The notes beneath the pieces were generated by a model. That model searched no databases. It saw only the letters and a program-made list of their open reading frames with translations, and had not been told where the DNA came from. The position numbers were made by a program, and so were the translations under genes. This document shows, one piece after another, positions 11,028 to 17,434 of a stretch of 17,434 nt of DNA. Numbering within the stretch: position 1 is the first letter of the stretch; each line of letters opens with the position of its first letter. The DNA lies in the NCBI GenBank assembly GCA_026992705.1, contig JALWYT010000211.1, forward strand, positions 1 to 17,434. The letters run 5' to 3'. Origin of the DNA: Thiotrichaceae bacterium (GTDB taxonomy: Bacteria > Pseudomonadota > Gammaproteobacteria > Thiotrichales > Thiotrichaceae).

Positions 11028-12731
11028 CTATGATTTCACTATTTTCTCTTGCTTAAAACTCCGATATTGTTCTAGTAAGCCTGTGGTTGAGGAATCATGT
11101 TGGTAGATAGTTTTACCTGATTCTAGTTCTTCTAGGACTTTTGCAGTTAGGTGTTTGCCGAGTTCAACGCCCCATTGATCATAGGAGTTGAGGTTCCAGA
11201 TAATCCCTTGCACAAATATTTTATGTTCGTACATGGCAATTAATGAACCGAGTGTTCTAGGATTGAGTTCTTTGAATAGGATGGAGTTACTTGGTTGATT
11301 GCCATCAAATACCATGTGGGGAATTTGTTCTTCAACATCTTTCAGTTCGACCCCTGCGGCTTTTAATTGTTGGCGAGTTTCTGTTTGTGAGCGTCCAATC
11401 ATCAAGGCTTCTGTTTGTGCGAGAAAGTTGGATACTAGAATATTACGATGCTGTTGATTGCATTTTGCATGAGTAATTGCTCCGATAATAAAATCAGTAG
11501 GAATAAGCTTAGTACCTTGATGGATTAATTGATAAAAAGCGTGTTGACCATTATTGCCCTCTGCACCCCAGACGATAGAACCTGTAGAGTAATCTATACG
11601 GCGACCTTGACGATCTACGGATTTGCCATTGCTTTCCATATCTGTTTGTTCAAGATAGGCAGGAAATTCACGAAGATAATAATCATAAGGTAATACTGCA
11701 CTGGATTCGGCATCAAAAAAATTATTATACCAAATACCTAACAACCCCATAATAACAGGAATATTTTTCTCAAAGGGCATGGTTTGAAAATGTTGATCCA
11801 TAGCATGAGCACCTTCGAGTAGCTCAATAAACCTTGGCATACCAATAGCCAATACAATGCTTAATCCAATAGCTGACCAAAGTGAATAGCGTCCGCCTAC
11901 CCAATCCCAAAATTCAAACATATTGTCTGGATTAATCCCAAATGCTTCGACTTCTTTTTTATTCGTGGAGATTGCAACAAAATGTTTGGCAATATCAGCT
12001 TCTGTGGTATCCCAATCTAAAAACCATTTTTTTGCAGTTTGGGCATTCCGTAGCGTTTCCTGCGTGGTAAAGGTCTTTGAAGCAACAATAAATAAAGTGG
12101 TTTCAGGGTTTAGCTCATTTTTTCCTCGAAGAATGCTTTCTGCATGGGAAGAGTCGACATTAGAGAGAAAGTGAATATTTAAACGCTCATGATGATATTG
12201 TGTTAAAGCATGGCAGACCATCTTAGGACCTAAATCAGAGCCACCAATGCCAATATTTACAATATCAGTGATTTTTTTGCCCGAGTAACCTCGCCATTCA
12301 CCACGCCGAACTTTCTGTGAAAAGGCTTCCATTTTATCCAGCACTGCCTGAACTTTAGGCATGACATTAACACCATCTACATAAACAGGGGTATTAGAGC
12401 GATTGCGTAAGGCTGTGTGTAATGCTGCCCGATCTTCAGTATTGTTGATTTTTTTACCACTAAACATTTTATCTCGCCATTCTGCAATACGACGTGCTTT
12501 GGCTAAATTGAATAAAAGTTGCATAGTTTCTTGAGTGATTCGATTTTTTGAATAATCGAATAAAATATCTTCAAAGTGTAATGAAAATTCGGAAAAACGC
12601 CGTGGATTTTCAGCAAAAAGATCCTTCATTTTTAGGTCTTTTACTTGTAAAAAATGTTTTTCTAATGCTCGCCATGCAGGGCTAGAGGTAAGGTCTGCTG
12701 TAGCAGTATCTATTTGTGCTGTACGTAGCAT
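11028..12731 (-). CDS. pgi: Glucose-6-phosphate isomerase
   Basis: A 567-residue cytoplasmic enzyme (E. coli 549) that interconverts glucose-6-phosphate and fructose-6-phosphate in glycolysis and gluconeogenesis. Signatures in order: DIVNIGIGGSDLGPKMV (sugar-phosphate binding), FIVASKTFTTQETLRNA, the family motif FWDWVGGRYSLWSAIGLSI, a Glu/His catalytic region including QLIHQGTKLIPTDFI, and late SYDQWGVELGKHLTAKVL with the conserved Lys. The SIS-fold layout is complete with no gaps. ATG 12731 is preceded by a run of seven G that serves as Shine-Dalgarno. A promoter (TTACCA-17 bp-TATAAG) lies in the 59-bp gap after dnaE, so expression need not depend on the replication gene upstream. Placing pgi after dnaE is not an arrangement I recognise as conserved. 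Confidence 0.97.
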   Translation of the reverse strand: MLRTAQIDTATADLTSSPAWRALEKHFLQVKDLKMKDLFAENPRRFSEFSLHFEDILFDYSKNRITQETMQLLFNLAKARRIAEWRDKMFSGKKINNTEDRAALHTALRNRSNTPVYVDGVNVMPKVQAVLDKMEAFSQKVRRGEWRGYSGKKITDIVNIGIGGSDLGPKMVCHALTQYHHERLNIHFLSNVDSSHAESILRGKNELNPETTLFIVASKTFTTQETLRNAQTAKKWFLDWDTTEADIAKHFVAISTNKKEVEAFGINPDNMFEFWDWVGGRYSLWSAIGLSIVLAIGMPRFIELLEGAHAMDQHFQTMPFEKNIPVIMGLLGIWYNNFFDAESSAVLPYDYYLREFPAYLEQTDMESNGKSVDRQGRRIDYSTGSIVWGAEGNNGQHAFYQLIHQGTKLIPTDFIIGAITHAKCNQQHRNILVSNFLAQTEALMIGRSQTETRQQLKAAGVELKDVEEQIPHMVFDGNQPSNSILFKELNPRTLGSLIAMYEHKIFVQGIIWNLNSYDQWGVELGKHLTAKVLEELESGKTIYQHDSSTTGLLEQYRSFKQEKIVKS

Positions 12732-12735
12732 TTGT

Positions 12736-12742
12736 CCCCCCC
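12736..12742 (-). repeat. G7 homopolymer tract in the pgi ribosome binding site
   Basis: Seven consecutive G on the minus strand, ending five nt before the pgi ATG, form the Shine-Dalgarno. Length changes here would alter spacing and so translation. Confidence 0.5.
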
Positions 12743-12750
12743 ACTTTTTT

Positions 12751-12779
12751 CTTATATTTATTGAATTGTAGCTTGGTAA
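12751..12779 (-). promoter_or_regulatory. Promoter of pgi
   Basis: On the minus strand, -35 TTACCA (plus-strand 12774-12779) and -10 TATAAG (12751-12756) are exactly 17 bp apart. They lie in the dnaE-pgi gap, about 20 nt before the pgi start codon. Confidence 0.5.
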
Positions 12780-12790
12780 TGGTAAACTAA

Positions 12791-15700
12791 CTAATACTCA
12801 ATTCTAACCGATATTTTCCCAAAGTGCTGTTTTAACTGATTAATTGCCTCTTGTTGCAAAGAAGCATGGTAATTTGCCCCTAGTTGTAAGCATACTTTAG
12901 CATTTTGTGTTTTATAACTGATTACAACAGGGCAAGACTTATTAGTTTGTTGTTTAAACTGGGTATTAAATAGTGCTTTTGTCTTATTAATTGCATCATT
13001 ATCATCGAGTGTTTCAGCTTGGATAAATAAACGACGAGCAAAATGTTCTCTCGCACTATTAATATCATGCAATGCTTCGACCCTTAAACGTGTATTGCCT
13101 GACCAATCAGTATTTAATTTGCCCTCAACAATCAATACTTCGTCTTTAACAATAAATGCCTCGCCCTCTTTAATGACATCATCAAAGACCATAAATTCAT
13201 AATAAGCCGATTGATCATCGAGCGTAATAAATGCCCGCCTACCGCGTTCGGTGGTTTGAAAGCGGGTATCTGAAACCAAGCCTGCGATTAATACCGTTTG
13301 TTTATTGTGTTTTTTCTGCCCATCGTCTTCGACTAAATCAATTAAACGGTGTGTCGTTATTTGCTGTAGCTCGTCCTTGTACTCGTTAATTGGATGTCCT
13401 GTTAAATATAAGCCTAAAGCTAATTTTTCCAATTTAAGCCGCTCACGTTCAGACCATTCTTCCAAAATAGGGCAAACATTGCTATCGGCTTCAACCGCCA
13501 TTGCTCCACCAAATAAATCTGCCTGACCAATACCCTGATCACGATGATGTTGGTCTGCCATACGCAAGGCTTCAGGCAAAAACGCCATTAAGCTGTGTCG
13601 GTTCACTCCTGTATTATCGAAAGCCCCCGCCTTAATTAGTGTTTCTAAAATTCGACGATTAATCTTTTGCGAATCAATCCGTTCGCATAGATTTGCTAGT
13701 GAAGTGTAATTGCCATTGGCGATGCGTTCTTCGGTGATAATATTTAAAATACCTTCGCCAGCCCCTTTAATTGCCCCCATACCATAAACAATATGCCCTT
13801 CATCATTCACGGTAAAACGATATTCAGATTGGTTAATATCAGGCGGCACAATGCTCAAACCCAATTGGCGGCAATCATCAATCAAGGTTACAATTTTCTC
13901 AGTATTGTCCATATCAGCGGATAGTACTGCTGCCATAAATTCAGCAGGATAATGAGCTTTCAGCCATGCGGTTTGATAAGAAACTAAAGCATAAGCGGCA
14001 GAGTGAGATTTGTTGAAACCATAGCCTGCAAACTTTTCCATTAAGTCGAAAATATACGTTGCAACGGATTCATCGACCTTATTTTCCAAAGCTCCTTTTA
14101 TAAAAATAGCCCGCTGCTTTTCCATTTCTTCAGGCTTTTTCTTACCCATCGCACGACGCAATAAATCAGCACCGCCTAGCGTAAAGTTCCCCAAAATCTG
14201 TGCGATTTGCATAACCTGCTCTTGGTACAAGATAACCCCATAAGTGGGTTCCAGCACGGGCTCTAGGGCAGGGTGGGGGTATTCAACTTTAGCCTTTCCA
14301 TGTTTACGGTTGACAAAATCATCCACCATGCCTGAGCCTAAAGGACCTGGGCGATATAAGGCGACCAGTGCAATAATATCCTCAAAAACATCGGGTTGTA
14401 AGCGTTTGATAAGCTCTTTCATGCCACGAGATTCTAGCTGGAATACTGCCGTTGTTTTTTGGGCTTTGAGCAAATCAAAAGTGGTAGTATCTTCCAAGCT
14501 AATACGGGCAATATCGACCAATTCTTCATTATTTTTCTTTTTTCGGGTGTTAATATTCTTTAATGCCCAATCAATAATGGTTAAATTCCGTAGCCCTAAG
14601 AAGTCAAACTTAACCAGCCCTACGGCTTCGACGTCATTTTTATCAAATTGAGACACCACGCCAGAGCCATCAGGTTCGCAATATAATGGCGTGAAGTCTG
14701 TTAAATCCGTAGGAGAAATTAACACCCCTCCCGCGTGTTTACCGACATTCCGCGATAGCCCCTCAAGGCTCATGCCCATATCTAAAACTGTTTTGACATC
14801 CTCATCTGTATTATAAGCCTTTTTTAGTTCTTTGGATGCCTCGAGTGCTTTGTTTAATGTCATGCCAATATCAGGCGGAATTTGCTTGGCAATACGATCC
14901 ACAAAACCATAAGGATGACCATAAACACGCCCAACATCACGCACAACCGCCTTTGCTGCCATCGAGCCATAAGTAATGATTTGTGAGACTTTTTCTTTGC
15001 CGTAATGATGGGAAACATAATCAATCACGCGGTCACGGTTATCCATGCAAAAATCAATATCAAAGTCAGGCATAGAAACCCGTTCAGGGTTTAAAAATCG
15101 TTCAAACAGCAAATCATATTCCAGTGGGTCAAGGTCGGTGATTTTTAAAGCATAGGCAACTAAGGAGCCAGCACCTGAACCACGCCCGGGACCAACAGGA
15201 ATGCCATTGTCTTTTGACCACTGAATAAAATCGGCAACGATTAAAAAATAACCGGGGAAGCCCATTTCATTAATAACGCTAAGTTCAGTTTCTAAGCGTT
15301 CATCATAAGGTTTACGTTTTTCTTCAAAATCGTCTGCATCACGGTCAAATAAAAAGCTTAAACGCTCCTCTAAGCCTTCTTTGGCTAATTGGCAAAAATA
15401 TTCCTCTTCGCTTAAACCGTCAGGAACAGGGAATTCAGGGAGGTAGTTTTTCCCTAATGTTAAGCTGACATTGCAGCGTTTAGCGATTTCAACGGTGTTT
15501 TCAATGGCTTCAGGAATATCCGAAAATAGCTCCTGCATTTCCTCAGGTGTTTTAAGATATTGTTGAGAGCTGTAAATTTTAGGGCGATTCGGGTCATCTA
15601 AAACATAGCCATCGGCGATACAAACACGAGCTTCGTGAGCTTCAAAGCCTCCTTCATTAATAAAGCGAACATCATTGGTGGCAACGACGGGAGTATCGGT

Positions 15701-16261
15701 TTTAATGGCTAAATCAACGGCAGCGTGGAGATAATCTTCTTCATTCTCACGTTCAGTACGCTGTAATTCCAGATAAAAGCGATTTGGAAAAATATTTTTC
15801 CAATCGGCTAAACTTTCCTCTGCACTGCTAAGATTATTGGCAATGATCGCTTGCCCAATATCGCCATCTCGCCCGCCTGATAACGCGATAATGCCTTCGC
15901 TATAGTCTGCAATCCATGATTTTTTCACTAAAGGCGTATTATGAGCTTGCCCCTCAAGATAGGCTTTGGAAATAAGCTTGGTGAGATTGCGATAGCCCGT
16001 ATTATTTTGGCAAAGCAAAATAAGATGAGTGTAATCAGGACTGTCTGTAATTTGCACATGAATATCAGCACCGAATATTGGCTTGATACCTGCTCCCATC
16101 ATGGTGTTATAAAATTTCACCATCGCAAACAAATTCATACGGTCAGTCATTGCAACTGCAGGTACATTTGCTGCCTTAGTTGCAGCCATTAACTCCTTCA
16201 GGCGTATGGTGCTGTCATTGAGTGAGTATTCAGTATGCAGGCGTAGGTGTATAAAGCTCAT
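12791..16261 (-). CDS. dnaE: DNA polymerase III alpha subunit
   Basis: A 1156-residue replicative polymerase (E. coli 1160). An N-terminal PHP domain starts at once (FIHLRLHTEYSLNDS, then AMTDRMNLFAMVKFY and FGADIHV). The C-family palm follows: GPGRGSGAGSLVAYAL, the catalytic acidic motif PDFDIDF (about residues 397-404, E. coli D401/D403) and the third Asp in KFDFLGL (about 550, E. coli D555). The fingers/beta-binding region carries GYGFNKSHSAAYALVSYQTAW and GMGAIKGAGEGI. A C-terminal OB fold (VLIAGLVSDTRFQTTERGRR) and tail domain follow. It assembles with epsilon and theta as the core and with the beta clamp. The ATG is 2 nt after the rnhB stop, so translation is likely coupled. The rnhB-dnaE order is conserved in gammaproteobacteria. 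Confidence 0.98.
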   Translation of the reverse strand: MSFIHLRLHTEYSLNDSTIRLKELMAATKAANVPAVAMTDRMNLFAMVKFYNTMMGAGIKPIFGADIHVQITDSPDYTHLILLCQNNTGYRNLTKLISKAYLEGQAHNTPLVKKSWIADYSEGIIALSGGRDGDIGQAIIANNLSSAEESLADWKNIFPNRFYLELQRTERENEEDYLHAAVDLAIKTDTPVVATNDVRFINEGGFEAHEARVCIADGYVLDDPNRPKIYSSQQYLKTPEEMQELFSDIPEAIENTVEIAKRCNVSLTLGKNYLPEFPVPDGLSEEEYFCQLAKEGLEERLSFLFDRDADDFEEKRKPYDERLETELSVINEMGFPGYFLIVADFIQWSKDNGIPVGPGRGSGAGSLVAYALKITDLDPLEYDLLFERFLNPERVSMPDFDIDFCMDNRDRVIDYVSHHYGKEKVSQIITYGSMAAKAVVRDVGRVYGHPYGFVDRIAKQIPPDIGMTLNKALEASKELKKAYNTDEDVKTVLDMGMSLEGLSRNVGKHAGGVLISPTDLTDFTPLYCEPDGSGVVSQFDKNDVEAVGLVKFDFLGLRNLTIIDWALKNINTRKKKNNEELVDIARISLEDTTTFDLLKAQKTTAVFQLESRGMKELIKRLQPDVFEDIIALVALYRPGPLGSGMVDDFVNRKHGKAKVEYPHPALEPVLEPTYGVILYQEQVMQIAQILGNFTLGGADLLRRAMGKKKPEEMEKQRAIFIKGALENKVDESVATYIFDLMEKFAGYGFNKSHSAAYALVSYQTAWLKAHYPAEFMAAVLSADMDNTEKIVTLIDDCRQLGLSIVPPDINQSEYRFTVNDEGHIVYGMGAIKGAGEGILNIITEERIANGNYTSLANLCERIDSQKINRRILETLIKAGAFDNTGVNRHSLMAFLPEALRMADQHHRDQGIGQADLFGGAMAVEADSNVCPILEEWSERERLKLEKLALGLYLTGHPINEYKDELQQITTHRLIDLVEDDGQKKHNKQTVLIAGLVSDTRFQTTERGRRAFITLDDQSAYYEFMVFDDVIKEGEAFIVKDEVLIVEGKLNTDWSGNTRLRVEALHDINSAREHFARRLFIQAETLDDNDAINKTKALFNTQFKQQTNKSCPVVISYKTQNAKVCLQLGANYHASLQQEAINQLKQHFGKISVRIEY

Positions 16262-16263
16262 GT

Positions 16264-16830
16264 TTATTTTAATAGTTTTTTAACAGGTGCAAAGCTACGA
16301 CGATGAATGGGTGTAATACCATATTTCTCAAGAGCCTCGCGGTGCTTTTTTGTGGGATAGCCTTTATGGGTAGCGAAGCCATATTCAGGGTATTGTTGAT
16401 CTAATTCAATCATTTCTTGGTCTCTAGCAACTTTGGCGATAATAGATGCTGCTCCAATTTCAGGAATAAGGGCATCGCCTTTGATAATCGCCTCCATAAC
16501 ATAGTCTATATCGGGGCAATATTTACCATCAATTTTAACAAAATCAGGTTTAATGGATAAATTTTCTACCGCTCGCTTCATTGCCAATAAGCTAGCTTGA
16601 AAGATATTCATTTCATCAATTTCTGCAACACTCGCCCGACCTAAAGCCCAGCATAACGCCTTTTCTTTGATTTCTAGGCTAAGCTGCTGGCGTTTTTTCT
16701 CGCTTAATTTTTTTGAATCAGTTAAGCCATCAATTGGCTTGTTTGGGTCAAGTATCACGGCGGCGGCAACAACATCCCCCGCTAAAGATCCACGCCCAAC
16801 TTCATCTACACCAGCTATGTTTTTGTTCAT
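16264..16830 (-). CDS. rnhB: Ribonuclease HII
   Basis: A 188-residue cytoplasmic nuclease that nicks the RNA strand of RNA-DNA hybrids and single ribonucleotides in DNA. N-terminal catalytic pair D9-E10 in AGVDEVGRGSLAGDVV; then LTDSKKLSEKKR, FVKIDGKYCP, PEIGAASIIAKVARDQEM and GYPTKKHREALEKYGITPIHRRSF, all canonical. The GRG motif is unusual in reading GRGSLAGDV where GRGPLAGPV is typical, but the catalytic acids are present. The start ATG 16830 has AAGGAA upstream. It is the first gene of the rnhB-dnaE pair. The usual upstream partner lpxB is absent, replaced by a divergent membrane-protein gene. Confidence 0.96.
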   Translation of the reverse strand: MNKNIAGVDEVGRGSLAGDVVAAAVILDPNKPIDGLTDSKKLSEKKRQQLSLEIKEKALCWALGRASVAEIDEMNIFQASLLAMKRAVENLSIKPDFVKIDGKYCPDIDYVMEAIIKGDALIPEIGAASIIAKVARDQEMIELDQQYPEYGFATHKGYPTKKHREALEKYGITPIHRRSFAPVKKLLK

Positions 16831-16876
16831 TAGAGTTTCCTTAATTTAATATATATCGTATCAATACTATTTTCGA

Positions 16877-16882
16877 TATAAT
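16877..16882 (+). promoter_or_regulatory. -10 element for the membrane protein gene
   Basis: A perfect TATAAT about 34 nt before the ATG at 16916, with Shine-Dalgarno GGAG at 16907-16910. No good -35 is seen 16-18 bp upstream. Confidence 0.4.
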
Positions 16883-16915
16883 TTCAAAAACCATGTTAGC
16901 AATAACGGAGTAAAC

Positions 16916-17434
16916 ATGACAAAAGAAATCAATGATGATTTGAATAAACAAGATGAGGATATGAGTGAAGCCATCGAAACCTTTGAAACACGTTGGCGGT
17001 ATGCTGTTTTTCCAGCCATGATTGCATTTGTTATTTTAGCCGGTTTCGGGTTTTACTTGATTTATGGCATGTTGCAACGTATGGAAGACTTAGCAGCAGA
17101 TATTGATGATATGTCAAAAGTAATGATTGAGTCATTGCCCGTCATGCAAGGTGGTGTAGTTGGTATGTCATCTCGAATGCAATGGATTGGTGAAGACTTG
17201 CGAGGAATGCGTGAAGATGTGAATCGGCTTAGTATTGTTATTCAGCAGACTATGCCAACAATGGAAGGGAAGGTCGGTGATATGTCAAGGAATATTAGTA
17301 ATATGACTTACGCAACTTCATCAATGGCTGCTACAACTCAGAATATGGGACAAAATCTTTGGAATATGAATCGTAATTTTTCCAAACCCTTGTCTTTTAT
17401 GAGAAAAATGATGCCTTGGGGAGGAGATAAAAAA
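16916..17434 (+). CDS. Methionine-rich single-pass membrane protein, partial (3' end beyond the window)
   Basis: An open frame of 173 codons with no stop before the right edge. The first 25 residues are acidic and soluble. Residues 29-52 (YAVFPAMIAFVILAGFGFYL and following) form one transmembrane helix. The rest is amphipathic and probably coiled coil, with methionine at frequent, quasi-regular spacing (MEDLAADIDDMSKVM, MQGGVVGMSSRMQW, MGQNLWNMNRN). It ends in view with FSKPLSFMRKMMPWGGDKK, so probably little is missing. I do not recognise the family with confidence, although membrane proteins with similar M-N-x-M repeats occur in sulfur-oxidising and methylotrophic gammaproteobacteria (from memory). 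It may be an envelope-anchored coiled-coil protein; the methionines could bind metal or simply be hydrophobic positions. Start ATG 16916 has GGAG upstream. It is divergent from rnhB. Confidence 0.75.
   Translation, partial: MTKEINDDLNKQDEDMSEAIETFETRWRYAVFPAMIAFVILAGFGFYLIYGMLQRMEDLAADIDDMSKVMIESLPVMQGGVVGMSSRMQWIGEDLRGMREDVNRLSIVIQQTMPTMEGKVGDMSRNISNMTYATSSMAATTQNMGQNLWNMNRNFSKPLSFMRKMMPWGGDKK

Noticed and set aside
14244..14651. A 135-codon plus-strand open frame inside dnaE.
   Set aside because: It is antisense to the conserved polymerase core, with no plausible domain; a shadow of dnaE codon use. The same applies to other antisense frames over pgi, dnaE, folE2 and the left-edge gene.

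Overview
This is an AT-rich, gene-dense bacterial chromosome segment. The adjacent rnhB-dnaE pair, the CbpA/CbpM co-chaperone pair, TrxC-type thioredoxin, FolE2 and the protein sequences in general suggest a low-GC gammaproteobacterium. A Thiotrichales/Beggiatoa-like sulfur oxidiser would fit, but nothing here fixes the genus. I saw no rRNA, tRNA, CRISPR array, transposase or phage gene.

Layout. (1) 1-1920, minus strand: the N-terminal 640 codons of a large membrane-anchored or secreted protein with a glycosidase-like YIEYSNETWN motif; it runs off the left edge. (2) 2024-3072, plus strand: a low-molecular-weight tyrosine phosphatase, then a compact type II toxin-antitoxin pair with its own promoter. 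(3) 3122-4099, minus: folE2 (GTP cyclohydrolase IB, first step of folate synthesis). (4) 4219-5171, plus: an HslV/proteasome-like peptidase followed by a small protein that is a free-standing prolyl-tRNA-synthetase-type anticodon-binding domain. (5) 5160-8924: a protein-quality-control locus. A cysteine-free Crp/Fnr-family regulator (minus) is divergent from hsp20-hsp20-trxC-cbpA-cbpM (plus). The divergent intergenic region carries a palindrome, TGTCA-N6-TGACA, with Crp-box geometry. (6) 8925-9372: about 450 bp without a gene but packed with inverted repeats, leading into (7) 9373-10950, a DEAD-box-helicase-like protein whose DEAD, SAT and arginine-finger motifs are all degenerate and which has a long basic tail. 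(8) 11028-16830, minus: rnhB-dnaE, with a 2-nt gap, then pgi with its own promoter. (9) 16916-17434, plus: the start of a methionine-rich single-pass membrane protein of unknown function; it runs off the right edge.

How the parts may work together. The two small heat-shock proteins hold unfolded clients. TrxC reduces disulfides. CbpA with its modulator CbpM delivers clients to DnaK. A sigma32-like promoter and the divergent Crp-family regulator are candidate controls. The helicase-like protein downstream may be an RNA-binding member of the same stress response that has lost ATPase function. The most unusual elements are this degenerate helicase with its structured leader, the regulator/operator pair, and the peptidase plus orphan anticodon-binding-domain pair.
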